Shown in pieces: positions 48,685 to 59,314 of a stretch of 64,000 nucleotides of DNA; position 1 is the first letter of the stretch, and each line of letters opens with the position of its first letter. This DNA is from Argyresthia goedartella. Its lineage: Eukaryota; Arthropoda; Insecta; Lepidoptera; Argyresthiidae. Made by a program: the position numbers and the translations under genes. Under the pieces are notes generated by a model. It was given only the letters and a program-made list of their open reading frames with translations, did not search any database and was not told the origin of the DNA. The stretch lies in the NCBI GenBank assembly GCA_949825045.1, contig OX463836.1, positions 11,425,829 to 11,489,828 of the forward strand. Direction: 5' to 3'.

Positions 48685-49695
48685 TATTAGGCCCTTACAT
48701 ATGAAATTGGCGTTTTGCATGGGAGGAACATAAAGTCGTTTTTTTTATATATAATATATTTATTTAATCAAAGTATGTACCATTGCTATCTATACACTTT
48801 TTCCATCTCATAGGTAGTTCTTCGGTCCATTTACTAAAAAAAAAATCGGACGGGAATCAATAAAATCTTTGAAGGCGGTTTGGACTGCCCCATCGGAGTT
48901 GAATTTTTTCCCTTTCAAGAAGTTATCCAAATTTCGAAAAAAGTGGTAATCTGTTGGAGAGTAAGGTGGATCTTTTAGACATTCCAATTGAAGCTCCTCT
49001 AATATGAGTCGTCTGTTGTGCAGTGCGTGGTCTAGCATTATCATGAAGCAGCAGTGGCCTAGAGCGATTGACCAGCCTCGGTTGTTTAGCAGCTAGCTTT
49101 TCCATCATGATTTGCAGTTGCTGACAATAGACATCTGCCGTAATCGTCTGGCCAGATTTAAGAAAACTGTAGTGAACGACACCAGCACTAGTCCACCAAA
49201 CGCTCACAAGTAACTTTTTTGGAGTCAATTTTCGCTTGGGGCATGGTTTGGCTGGTTCGGCAGGGTTCAGCCATTGCGATGAGCGCTTCCAATTATCGTA
49301 TAGGATCCACTTTTCCTCAAAGGTAATGATTCGATTTAAAATCCTTTCATTATTGTGCCGGGTGAGTAATGCAACGTAGCAGTCAACGCGCGTTTGTTGA
49401 TTTGCTTCACTCAGTTCGTGAGGTACCCACCTTTCAAGATTTTACACCTTCCCAATTTGCTTCAAATGGATTAAAACAGTTTCATCACTAACACCGCAGC
49501 CTGCAGCTAACTCGGACGTGGTTTGCGATGGATCCGCTTCCACAATAGCCTTCAATTCTTCATTATCAACTTTGGTCTCCGGCCGTCCACGGGGCTTGTT
49601 CTGCAGGTCGAAATTTCCAGAACGAAAACGTTGGCACCAAAAACGCACTGTGTTTTCTATTGCGGCACCGTCGCCGTACACATAATTAATTTTGT
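48685..49695 (-). mobile_element. Decayed mariner element
   Basis: A TA dinucleotide (48685-48686) is followed by the 3' end TTAGGCCCTTACATATGAAA, TTGGCGTTTTGCATGG. The transposase remnant occupies about 48760-49690. The opposite end was not found: the sequence after 49690 is not mariner, so the element is truncated there. A second copy of the same terminal sequence lies at 11459. Confidence 0.88.
48800..49690 (-). pseudogene. mariner transposase remnant
   Basis: Readable in several frames: YGDGAAIENTVRFWCQRFRS, then ELKAIVEADPSQTTSELAAG and CGVSDETVLIHLKQIGKV (N-terminal DNA-binding part, 49681-49442); KKLLVSVWWTSAGVVHYSFL, QTITADVYCQQLQIMMEKLA and LLHDNARP (49220-49030); YSPTDYHFFRNLDNFLKGKK and FNSDGAVQTAFKDFIDSRP (48960-48850). 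Mariner transposases need a D,D34D triad. Near 49310 the usual T-x-DEKW reads TFEEKW, so the first Asp is replaced. The second Asp is present in HDNARP. In the usual SPDLAP(S/T)D segment, the DLAP part carrying the third Asp is deleted. With frameshifts as well, it is inactive. Confidence 0.88.
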
Positions 49696-49954
49696 ATTTT
49701 ATTTATTAATATTTATGTAAGCACTCGTTTATTTCGTCATATTGTGTACACATAGGTCTACATCTGCTCAGCAATCAACATTTCCCACTTTAATCTATTA
49801 CTTAGCTTCTTGAATTAATATCACCTTCGAGCAAGCACACACTATTTTATCGAGCTTATAAAGAAAATAACTTGACAATAGGTAAAACGCAAACCATTTA
49901 TCATCGACCATAAACCATCCTATTTTTTTACAAAGTTTTACTCTTTTGTTAGTG
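49696..49954. other. No recognisable feature
   Basis: AT-rich spacer between the mariner relic and a Y1 MITE. Confidence 0.4.
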
Positions 49955-50296
49955 TTAATGTCACCGTAAGATTGTCAAAACCGATAGTTGATAAACATTT
50001 TTTTTTTCTCGTTAGTTGGTCAACTATCGACAGATAGTAAACTGTAGCGTACTGCTTACTATATGACGCGTTAGTTAATAAAGTAATGGTTAAAACCGTT
50101 AAATAGTAAACTGGTTTAAACTTGAATTGCAAACGAATTACCATGGCAAACCCTGCGTTAGCTCAGGTGAAATACGTGTTAAAGAAACGTATATTCTAAA
50201 TCCTGTCGGTCTGGTTTACTATCTGTCGACAGTTGATCAAATATCGCGTTAGTTTATCAACTAACGGTTTTGACTATCTTACGTTGACATTAATAT
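49955..50296. mobile_element. MITE family Y1, copy 4
   Basis: TTAATGTCACCGTAAGATTG at the left and ACTATCTTACGTTGACATTA at the right. Both flanks read TTAA, a possible 4-bp target duplication. The internal arms carry GTCAACTATCGACAGATAGT. The core is degenerate (GGCAAACCCTGCGTTAGCTC). Confidence 0.88.
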
Positions 50297-50399
50297 ATGG
50301 GTAATCGTAGGCATTGTTAACATTACGGCTTATAGTCAGTGGCCGGCTGCTTCGCCTCCATATAAATTTGACACACACGTTTGTGACGTCGCTGTTTCT

Positions 50400-50570
50400 G
50401 TTTCTCATGATACAGGGTATCCTAGTGTGGGGCCAAAAACAATATATGTGCCAAAAAAAAATTGCTATATCCCATCCAAAAAAAACAGGCCTGGCACGCA
50501 TTCTAAGAAACCGGCCAAGTGCGTGTCGGATTTCGCACATTTAGGGTTCCGTTGTAAATGTAGAATATAA
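50400..50570 (+). repeat. SINE-tail and family N scraps
   Basis: 50405-50440 (GATACAGGGTATCCTAGTGT, GGGGCC) resembles the S1/S4 tail. 50505-50560 (CGGCCAAGTGCGTGTCGG, CACATTTAGGGTTCCGTTG) is family N. Confidence 0.55.
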
Positions 50571-51371
50571 GCTTTAAATTAGGAAGGTATTCACGCCACA
50601 ACACCAGACACACCTAGCCAAATATCACTATCATTCTTCACAAGCAAAAAAATATTTTGTTTTTCATAGTGTGTGTATGAATGACAAAGTTATGTTTGCG
50701 GTTTTTAATAAATGTTTTATATCATAAAAACTGCTTATTTTATTTTTTTTAAACAAACATTCGTTGAAAGTTTTTATTGAGATATACAACAATTATTTTT
50801 TCACACCTTTCATTCGGAAAGGTAAGTTTTGCTCCACGACGAGAGGGAGCAAAATGCTACTTTTCTGTTCAAGCTACTTTTTTAATTTATTCATTGGCAT
50901 GAAGAATTTTCGCAATGTGCCAATTGCACACAGATCGTAATAAAATAATCGATAGTAATTTTGTCGTAGTCGATTAAAAACGAACATGTTTCAAGTTTTA
51001 ACTTTAACAACGTATATGAAAATTTATGAATATTTATGTTTTTCTGAAATCAAAACTATCGATGACTGTTATTGTGATATAATGAATATTGATATCTGAA
51101 ACCATTGTAACATACGGTTCGATGATTTTTACACATTGGTAAAAGTACACAGGAATATTTTATCTGTGGTGACCTTTCCCTAATCCTTCACAGTCTGCCA
51201 TTATAAAAAATATATTGTTTACGTTGTTCGATTACTGTAAAAGCGGTGAAAGTATAATTCAAAGTATAGTTTTTTTTAGAGCATTTAATTTAAATTTTCC
51301 TCATAGTCGGTGTGAAAAGTGGTATGTGTCTCTCAGGAGCAAAATTATTTTCGTCATGGGCGTTAACGCTT
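50571..51371. other. No supported gene
   Basis: AT-rich non-coding sequence with no terminal repeats or coding signature. Confidence 0.45.
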
Positions 51372-51460
51372 GAATCCTTCGTTACGCTCAGGATTCTAAC
51401 TTAGAATCCCTTGCTACGCTCAGGATTCTATTGTAGAATCCTTCCCTTCACTCTGGATTC
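51372..51460. repeat. Three tandem hairpin units
   Basis: Units at 51372-51396, 51404-51428 and 51436-51460 each have the form GAATCC-N13-GGATTC, spaced exactly 32 bp apart. Each can fold on its own; loops resemble TTCGTTACGCTCA. Confidence 0.9.
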
Positions 51461-51594
51461 AATGTACCTCGCCGTAAATACATCATTTTGCTGCCTTGTA
51501 ACACAAATAACTATTTTTGATTTTTCACCCCTTTATTTTAAAAGTTAGAGAGGGGACCAATCTATCCACTTTGGAAGGATCCGTCTCTTTAACG
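51461..51594. other. Short spacer
   Basis: Nothing recognised before the target duplication of the BEL element. Confidence 0.4.
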
Positions 51595-51599
51595 ATTTA

Positions 51600-52141
51600 T
51601 GTTTAATTTCCCACGCCTACCGAACGGCATGGGATCATGAGGGGGATGTGCCTTTGCCACGTGAGAGAAAAGAAGTGATGAAATTGTTATTACCTTTGTC
51701 TCCGTAGGCAGGAGATTGAAGGCTCGATTCGAGACAGGAATTCGGGAAAGGGGGCACAGGGGATAGGATAGGAACCGTATCACTATCGTTTCGCTGTCGC
51801 TGCCCGATGACGTGGAGTCGCCGTCCGAATACGACCTTGTGCTTCACAACACAAATCACTCAACCGATGACGTGAATCTAACTTAATTCAATCAATAGCC
51901 CGACGCTATGAGGTAGATTTACACAATGACCAGGCCCGATGCCTGTATGATAATTGGTACACCGAAATACCATCACGGGGCCCGAGCCGCCATGTTATTC
52001 TCACCGATGAGACAAGAGCAAGAGAAAAATTAACCTCCAATTTTACATCTCGTTTCCGATACGAGTGACAGCTGCTAATTCTGTTTCCGTTCCGAGTCGC
52101 GCAACAAGAGGAGGTGCGTTCCGAAGCACAAATATTAAACA
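51600..52141 (-). repeat. 3' LTR of the BEL-type element
   Basis: Plus-strand view TGTTTAATTTCCC...ATATTAAACA. Differences from 57031-57572: G/C at about 51687, T/A at about 51779, T/C at about 51953. Confidence 0.95.
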
Positions 52142-52172
52142 GTCACCCGCCCGGACAGGCCCGAACCTGTCC
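52142..52172 (-). other. Polypurine-tract region with small hairpin
   Basis: In the sense direction the stop codon is followed by GGACAGGTTCGGGCCTGTCC (7-bp stem) and CGGGCGGGTGAC before the LTR. The purine-rich GGGCGGGTGA is the likely plus-strand primer, but it is a weak tract. Confidence 0.5.
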
Positions 52173-54164
52173 CTAATCAATAGGAAGGCGAGAAAGTGTT
52201 GCGACCGCTCTCTTGAGGACCGAGTCCCCCACCCTGACTTCTGCTGATCGAGGCGTGCCATCCCGACCCGTGTACAAATTGACGATCCGTCCTCGTCTCC
52301 ATCTCAATGATGGCAGGTTCGCATCCTTTATCAGCACCAAATCACCGACTTGAGGGGGGCTCGTCCGGTCAGTCCACTTAAGGCGCTGCTGCAAGATGTA
52401 CAAGTACTCAAGGGACCACCGTTTCCAAAAATCTTGAGCCATCTGCTGCAACATCTGCCACCTAGTTAACCGACTTAACTTAACATCACCGAATGGGTAT
52501 TCTGGCAGGGCGTTAAGGGGCTGACCTATCAGGAAGTGACCCGGCGTCAACGCTTCCAAATCATTTGGATCCAAACTGAGCGGGCACAACGGACGCGAGT
52601 TCAGTGTCATTTCAATTTTACAGAACAGCGTCGCAAGCTCTTCAAAGCGTAGAGAGGTCTCACCGATGATCCTCGTCAGGTGCGACTTGGCCGATTTAAC
52701 CGCAGCCTCAAAAATTCCTCCCCAATGAGGACATCCCGGCGGACTGAAAACCCATTCAATCCCTCGTCGGGAGCAAGCCGTACCGATGGCGTTCTGGTTA
52801 CCGTTCAGGAATTGAGTGACCTCCTGCAGATATCGCCTGGCTCCGACAAAATTTGTGCCGTTGTCCGAACGGATTAATGTCGGGAGGCCCCTTCGTGAGA
52901 CGAACCGATCCAGACATGCGATAAATGCCTCCGTAGTGAGGTCACTGACCACCTCCAAGTGGACTGCCTTCGTGGCCAAGCACACGAAGACGCACAGGTA
53001 TGCCTTCACTAATCTGGCGTTCCGTAGCTGTGAAGACTTGACCATGAATGGTCCCGCGAAATCCGTTCCGACACCCGCAAAGGGCCGGATTTCGTTAACC
53101 CTATCCGAGGGCAAATCGCCCATCTGGGGCTGCATCGTAGCCGCCTTGGCCCGATAACAAGGCAGGCACCGAAATACGACGCTACGCACTAAGCGTCTTC
53201 CCGATAGAATCCAGAACTCGCGCTGGAGAAACGCCATCAAGGCGTGGCATCCGACATGCCCATTCCGAATCTGTCGATCCTGTATCAACAGTTCGACCAA
53301 CTTCCCTTTCCTAGGGAGTAACAACGGGTGGCGAGCCGCATAAGGCAGGTTGTCATTCCGCACTTGACCTCCTACCCTCAGCAATCCTTGAGGGTCAATA
53401 AACGGGTTGAGCCGAGCCACAGCTCCCTTCAGTTGGACGCGTCCGCGTCTCAGAATGTCCAATTCGGACTTAAAGTGCACCGTCTGCACGTTCCGTACCA
53501 ATGCGAACAACGCATGGTTCCGTTCCCGTGGTGTCAGGACCGGTGTCCGCACTCGTTGCGCCTCAGAATTCCGACAATTCCGCGCAAATCGGCAGATCCA
53601 GGCGGTCACATTGACCAGCTTGTCGAGCGAGCTGTACCGTTCCAGCAGGCTGAACTCCTCTTCCGGCTCTGGCTGCGTCGTACAGACACCGACTGTCAAG
53701 GCGCCGTTCGCCGTGGTAACGCGTGGACTCATTGGCCAATCCGATTCGGCTTGAGTCAACCATTTTGGACCCCACCAGAAGGGATGTCCAACCAACTCCG
53801 GAGCGTGACACAATCGACCTGACCGAAGGCGACCAGTATTGTTCCGACAAAACCGTTCACACTCCTCCTCAACCGGGTCCAACCGGCTGACCGTAGGTGG
53901 TTCCTCCACCTCCCAAAACTTCTGTATCACCTCCGAGAGTACAGAACCGAATAAGGGACTACGAGTCGCTAGGCGTGGGGCAGCCGGCATGACCGGACCC
54001 ATCACCGCATGGCCCAGTCTGGTGTTGACCGAAACCAGACCAGTCGCCTGCAACACGTGGACACCTGGCACTAACAGGTATCCCAAGGCATCGACACCCA
54101 ATAAAATGTCTACTGGGCCCGGAATATCGAACTCCGGGTCAGCCAGTGACAGCCCAGCGACCAA
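52173..54164 (-). pseudogene. Protease end fused to integrase after RT/RNase H deletion
   Basis: 664 codons after an in-frame TAG (54165-54167). Residues 1-105 finish the protease domain and linker (VDILLGVDALGYLLVPG; GHAVMGPV; VEEECERFCRNN). At about residue 108-120 (53805-53840) the protein jumps to GLCHAPEL...HPFWWGPKWL, the segment that normally follows RNase H. RT motifs (such as YVDD) are missing altogether, and the frame is kept across the joint. Integrase follows with H303, H307, C333, C336 and D368 (GTDFAGP), D434 (RSDNGTNFVG), E486 (WGGIFEAAVKS), then a DUF5641-like C terminus ending at 52173. The integrase triad is complete. Confidence 0.9.
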
Positions 54165-54167
54165 CTA

Positions 54168-54524
54168 TCGCACCGAGGGCGACAACCGTACGTGAGGGTG
54201 TGAGCCCATCACATTAGGCATGACTAATGCCGTGACCGTCAGATTCACCGATGAATCCACCCGTGACGAGAGAGTAATCCGACATACTCCCTTAACGGAA
54301 CCGACTTCCGTGTTTCCAATTCCCCGAATGGAATGTGGATACTCCCTTACCGTAATGCCCAACCGTCTTACAAGGTTGCACGAGACTAAGCACCCCTGGG
54401 CCTCCGAGTCCAATAGTGCTCGTGCTACACAAGATTTGCCGTCCGAACTCCACGCTATCACCGAGGCGGTGGGGAGCATGACCGTCTGTGGAGTGGCGGC
54501 AGCCTGTAAGTGGGCGGCGTGTCC
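54168..54524 (-). pseudogene. Protease region of the BEL-type element
   Basis: The frame between two in-frame TAG codons (54525-54527 and 54165-54167). It includes LLPTA-like VMLPTASVIAW, then ARALLDSEAQGCLVSCNLVR. Aspartic proteases of these elements normally read D-S/T-G; here the third residue is Glu (DSE), expected to harm activity. GIGNTEVGSVKG and TALVMPNVMG are typical of the domain. It shares its frame with the integrase part. Confidence 0.85.
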
Positions 54525-54866
54525 CTAGCGGGAACCCCCGCGGGATCCGAACCCGCTCAGACCTCCGTCGGCCTGGTATCTCGGCTGCTGATATGTCACC
54601 GGTGGCATATCAGACCGCATGTACATTAGGGGGTCCCAACCCGCATAATAGGCCCCTCGCTGTCCCGGTACCAGACCATACCAGACTGTGAACGGTGTGC
54701 CCGGTGGCCACCGTGGATGGAGGGGGGAGAGCGGATCCAACCTGGGGCGCTCTAGGAATGGGGGCGACATCCGACTGTTCGCCTCCCTGTTCGCCTCCCA
54801 GAGCGACGGGCAGGGTGGCGCAGAAGGTGGTGGGCTGCCAGCCTTCGCGCCACTCATAGGTGCCAT
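54525..54866 (-). pseudogene. Gag-protease linker of the BEL-type element
   Basis: Pro-rich open stretch (LDPLSPLHPRWPPGTPF; YQQPRYQADGG) in the protease frame, ending at TAG 54525-54527. It overlaps the end of the Gag frame by 13 bases in a different register. This may be a programmed frameshift or a simple indel; I cannot tell. Confidence 0.6.
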
Positions 54867-56338
54867 CTGACACCCGCCCGTAACACGCGATGAGCCAGCG
54901 GCCCGAAGTCCTCGCTGACCCTGGATAGCGGCGACCGAACCCCGGCTATCCCGCCTGTTACCCCCCGCGCTGCCTCCTTCCCCTCGGGGGGGTCCCGTCC
55001 GCGGGTACCCCAGTCACCCCGTTGGTGACTCCCGTTGCCCGGAGGGGGACTGGGTCCGGCCCTGGTTGGGCCCTGTGACCGACCAACCTGAGTCCGGCCC
55101 TGGTGACCGTCCGATGGGCCTGACCGGTTCAGGCACAACACGACGTGGTGCCTGCCACCGCAGCCCTCACAGGGGGACGCCCATGAGCACTCGCTCAGCG
55201 GGTGCGGCCCCAAACAACCGAAACACAATCGGTGGCGGAAGACCACCTTCCTGCGGGCAGCCACACCGAGCGCCTTAAAGTTGGCGCAACTGGTCACCTC
55301 ATGACCGGCACTGTCGCAGTGCACACAGCCGTCACCCGACGGCGCGGCACTCAAAACGCCAAATTGTTTTGACCGACCACCCCCCCGTGGGGGTGGGGGG
55401 CGCGGCCCCTCCCGCATCCGCGCGGGTTGGCGCTGCACACTGGCCTCCGAATCCATGGTGTCGCATCGCCTGCATTCACCCTCCAAAAACTCCGTTAATT
55501 GGACGAGCGTGGGCAGTTCCGAGCTACTGCCCCCATGCAGCTGTTCAAACCGACTTTGAACAGCTGCAGGCAACCGTGACAAAACCATATATAACACAAT
55601 ATATGACCATTGGTCTACCGGCAGACCAAGGTTCTGAAGGGCCTTAGTGGCCACCAGCACAGGGTTGAGCACCTGTACCCGGATGTCAACATCCCGGGTT
55701 ACTCTTGGGATGCTGAACAGCTTCCCCAGCTGCGCATCAACCAACCGCCTTTTGTGTTGGTAGCGGTCAAACAATATGACCCGGGCAATCTCATAATTGC
55801 CCGCCGAAACCGTTAGGTGACCGACCAACTCCTTCGGTTCACCCCGCAGTGACATCAATAGCTGGGCCAACTTGTAGGCGCTGTCCAGGTCGTCCCGACC
55901 GTGGACCAGGCTATCGAACAAATTGATGAATGCCGGCCACTCATCAATTGCCCCACCGAAGGCCGGAATCTCCAGGTGTGGAAGCCGTCCAACCACACCC
56001 TTAGGGGGGGGGTCTCCGCTACCCTCCCCGCGGTCATCCCGACGCGACCGCTTAATTTTTTCGGCGCGACGCTCGATGTCGCCCAAGCACTCCATCGCTT
56101 GGTCAGCATCCGCGCAGAGCTGCCTCACTGCAGCCACCGAGGCCTCATCCGTAAGCCCGAGGGCTTCAGCCTCGGCAGCCAGCCGACACACCTTCCCGAC
56201 GCATGTCATTGCGTCCTCCACACGCTTGAGCAGGACATCGTCCATGTCGGGTCGCTCCACATACTTGTGAGTATGGGCGAGCCATCTCATCTCCTCACGG
56301 ACACCATATCGCAGTACCGTCAAGGGCGAAGGTGCCAT
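54854..56338 (-). CDS. Gag protein of the BEL-type element
   Basis: 494 residues from ATG at 56338. Residues 1-105 are helical and charged. Residues 115-290 are a DUF1759-like Gag core (LPHLEIPAFGGAIDEWPAFI; YKLAQLLMSLRGEPKELVGH; ILFDRYQ; PTLVQLTEFLEGECRRCDTM). Cys/His knuckles follow: C338-C341-H346-C351, C372-C375-H379-C384, and C390-C393-H397/398-C402. The rest is Gly/Pro/Arg-rich and appears to run out of the true frame before the stop at 54854. It would form the capsid and bind RNA in the cytoplasm. It is uninterrupted, so this protein could still be made. Confidence 0.88.
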   Translation of the reverse strand: MAPSPLTVLRYGVREEMRWLAHTHKYVERPDMDDVLLKRVEDAMTCVGKVCRLAAEAEALGLTDEASVAAVRQLCADADQAMECLGDIERRAEKIKRSRRDDRGEGSGDPPPKGVVGRLPHLEIPAFGGAIDEWPAFINLFDSLVHGRDDLDSAYKLAQLLMSLRGEPKELVGHLTVSAGNYEIARVILFDRYQHKRRLVDAQLGKLFSIPRVTRDVDIRVQVLNPVLVATKALQNLGLPVDQWSYIVLYMVLSRLPAAVQSRFEQLHGGSSSELPTLVQLTEFLEGECRRCDTMDSEASVQRQPARMREGPRPPPPRGGGRSKQFGVLSAAPSGDGCVHCDSAGHEVTSCANFKALGVAARRKVVFRHRLCFGCLGPHPLSECSWASPCEGCGGRHHVVLCLNRSGPSDGHQGRTQVGRSQGPTRAGPSPPPGNGSHQRGDWGTRGRDPPEGKEAARGVTGGIAGVRSPLSRVSEDFGPLAHRVLRAGVRWHL

Positions 56339-57010
56339 GGTTACCGATTTAATTGTTCCTGGTCCTATGCTTCACTGCCGAACTAAGCACAGCCAGATAC
56401 CAGCACTTTCCCGTCAGCGCTGGGCACAGAAATTAAAACTAAGTTGTAAAACCCAAGGCAACCACTAAACAATTAAATCATAAACAATATTTAATATGGT
56501 CGCCCTGTGGACATACACCTTATAAAATATACACTCTAAATCAATTAGAGAATGCCACCATGTGGTACAATACAAATAACACACAAAAGGTTATTATAAA
56601 AAAAACAACTATTTTTCTAGCAGTGGCTCCTCCGATAGGAACCACACTTCCTTTGAGGTCAGCAAAATCAGCTTAATACCCCTTAAATAGCCCGACCCTG
56701 CTGTGTAAACCGAAATAACACTGTAGGACTACAGAACCCGACGTTCCACCGTAAGTAATACAATCTAGGCTTCGCAGAATGACCGTTCAATCCTTTATGC
56801 GCTGGTAACAGTAGTTTCCGACTACAAATTTATAACAACTGTTAACTAAATTGGCACTTATGCTTTCACTTACCGAAAATGAACACTTTAATCTTGGTAT
56901 ACCGACCACAGACTCATTGCCGACTTGAGCCAATCTGGGATATTCTTTTCTCCCAACTACAATGTGACAAAGGCAACCCTACCGTGAATCGATGATTTCC
57001 CACTAGGAAA
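56339..57010 (-). other. 5' leader of the BEL-type element
   Basis: About 690 bp between the primer-binding site and Gag, AT-rich and without a long frame. It must hold the RNA packaging signal, which cannot be located by eye. Confidence 0.55.
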
Positions 57011-57027
57011 CCGCGCTTCTGCTACCA
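57011..57027 (-). other. Primer-binding site
   Basis: In the sense direction TGGTAGCAGAAGCGCGG begins three bases after the 5' LTR, starting with the TGG that pairs with a tRNA CCA end. The tRNA is not identified. Confidence 0.7.
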
Positions 57028-57030
57028 AAA

Positions 57031-57572
57031 TGTTTAATTTCCCACGCCTACCGAACGGCATGGGATCATGAGGGGGATGTGCCTTTGCCACGTGAGAGAA
57101 AAGAAGTGATGAAATTCTTATTACCTTTGTCTCCGTAGGCAGGAGATTGAAGGCTCGATTCGAGACAGGAATTCGGGAAAGGGGGCACAGGGGATAGGAT
57201 AGGAACCGAATCACTATCGTTTCGCTGTCGCTGCCCGATGACGTGGAGTCGCCGTCCGAATACGACCTTGTGCTTCACAACACAAATCACTCAACCGATG
57301 ACGTGAATCTAACTTAATTCAATCAATAGCCCGACGCTATGAGGTAGATTTACACAATGACCAGGCCCGATGCCTGTATGATAACTGGTACACCGAAATA
57401 CCATCACGGGGCCCGAGCCGCCATGTTATTCTCACCGATGAGACAAGAGCAAGAGAAAAATTAACCTCCAATTTTACATCTCGTTTCCGATACGAGTGAC
57501 AGCTGCTAATTCTGTTTCCGTTCCGAGTCGCGCAACAAGAGGAGGTGCGTTCCGAAGCACAAATATTAAACA
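57031..57572 (-). repeat. 5' LTR of the BEL-type element
   Basis: Partner of 51600-52141, identical apart from three positions. Confidence 0.95.
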
Positions 57573-57577
57573 ATTTA

Positions 57578-58107
57578 CTTTGAGGAAAAATGGTTTCAGG
57601 AACCTCAACGTCATTTTAAAGAACTATCTATAAACATCCCACAATATATATAGGTTTGATGAAAATAAATGGCTTCAGTTCCAATTTTAGCTCCCCCCTT
57701 AATAATAAAACCGAAAAGCGGTTCGCAGAATACATCTACATCCCAAGTTTTGACTGTGTAGACATAATAGTTTCGGAATGAACTTGCTGTGACATACGGA
57801 CGGACGGACAGACGGTCAGAAAGACTTGACGAAACTATAAGGGTTTCTTGTTTCTCGAACGAACCCGAAAAATAATTGGTGTCAAATTAAATTTGTATTT
57901 TTACCTTCCGAATTATTGCATGCGTTCATACAAACTATTAATTTATAGTAAACAAAATCTTAATTATTGCTTTTTTTTATATTATTATTTCTCTATAAAA
58001 CTATAATAAAAATAATTAAGTAAATTCACTAAAAGCTATAGTACGTTTGTACGCTTTCATGGTGATAGTAGAAAACACACTAGCGATCGAATATTATGAA
58101 TACTAAC
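57578..58107. other. Family G-like repeat and AT-rich spacer
   Basis: 57630-57860 has GGTTCGCAGAATACATCTAC, CATACGGACGGACGGACAG and ACTATAAGGGTTTCTTG, similar in layout to family G. The rest is AT-rich. Confidence 0.5.
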
Positions 58108-58448
58108 GGCCACAAATAAAATGATCACCAAAATATTTTTATCCTACCCAAAATGGGTAAATGATCACCAAAAGTTGCAGAAAATATCAGGGCAAAGTAC
58201 TGCGGCTGCTTAGGTGAAGGGTAAAGGGGGTGAGCGAAGCGAAGCCCCCTTTATCCTTCGTGATAGGTTGAACATGTAAGTACAATAAAATACTTAAAAC
58301 ATAAACTTTAGTAAACAAAACATAAAAAGAAGTTTGGTGATAATTTATCCACACACAATTTGGTGGTCGTTTACTAAATCTGGCGGCCATTTCGAATTCA
58401 TTGGTAGTAAAATAGTCGCGTTTTTGGTGATCGTTTACACATAAGCCA
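58108..58448 (-). mobile_element. MITE family Y2, copy 3
   Basis: AATGATCACCAAAAGTTGCA, then the core with GGGCAAAGTACTGCGGCTGC, GTGAGCGAAGCGAAGCCCCC and TTCGTGATAGGTTGAACATG, then AGTTTGGTGATAATTTATCC. The end is GCGTTTTTGGTGATCGTTTA, CACATAAGCC. Confidence 0.88.
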
Positions 58449-59164
58449 ATACTAATTAAGATACTCTATACTTTGAGATATATTTCATTCGTGTGTAGAC
58501 GTGACGTCAGCGCTTTCTGTCGGTTGTAGAGAACAAAGCTTTACTGTCTACTAATTATGTTTTTACTAACCAAAACGTCTAGCATTTCCCGTGCAATTCT
58601 TTGCGGGCAGGAAGCTTAAATTTATTCGTCAGATAAACCCCAGAAATTGTGGCCGAGGTGACCATTAGTTGTGTTTAATTGAGACTTTTACTGCGGGAAT
58701 TCACTTCGGGGATAATAAATTTAGTTGGAAGGAAATATTCGCTCTATTTGATAATTATATATGTTACGGTTTGTTTAGACCGTAGCTAGCGCAATAAATA
58801 CGATAATATTCTACCTAACATCAGCAATGGATTCTCGTCGAGTTTTCTCTGCATATGGCACACTATTTTCAACAACGTTTTTCAGGTAATGAACTATAAA
58901 GTGATGTGTAACAACAATATGAATGATATTTGAGGCTCACTCTTAAACAGATATAATTTATATAAATGGCATTTGTATTAACGTCGACAAAAATACCTTG
59001 CACAATGTCATCTGATCACGTGACTGAGCTTATCACAAAATTTGCTCTTTAGAGTGCCGGCGATGAGCTTACCCTCCTGACACGAAACATAAGTATTGAA
59101 TTACAATATAAATGTGGGTCTCTGCCAACCGGAGCGGCATACACATAAATAATTATACAGGGTG
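58449..59164. other. No recognisable feature
   Basis: AT-rich sequence; no coding frame, tail or terminal repeats. Confidence 0.45.
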
Positions 59165-59236
59165 TAATAGTCAATAGTCAAAGTACTTTATTACTGTAGA
59201 TATTTACATATACTTAGCAAACGTCATTTTTTAGAA
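59165..59236 (-). mobile_element. Family A LINE, terminal scrap
   Basis: CAAAGTACTTTATTACTGTA, GATATTTACATATACTTAGC and AAACGTCATTTTTT, the last ~70 bp of family A in reverse. Confidence 0.8.
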
Positions 59237-59314
59237 TAGAAAATACTTGAATACTTGAAATACTTGAATTTGCTAGCCCTACAGATTAGGTAGGCAATTA
59301 TAAAGACTTTTATA

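Larger units (their letters stand above)
51595..57577 (-). mobile_element. BEL/Pao LTR retrotransposon lacking RT and RNase H
   Basis: The element is 51600-57572, minus strand, flanked by ATTTA (51595-51599 and 57573-57577). The 542-bp LTRs differ at three positions by my count, so insertion was recent. Internal order in the sense direction: primer-binding site, 5' leader, Gag with zinc knuckles, protease region, then integrase. The RT and RNase H block of about 2 kb that should stand between protease and integrase is absent. Gag and the following frame are out of register and the downstream frame has two TAG stops, so it is non-autonomous. Confidence 0.94.
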
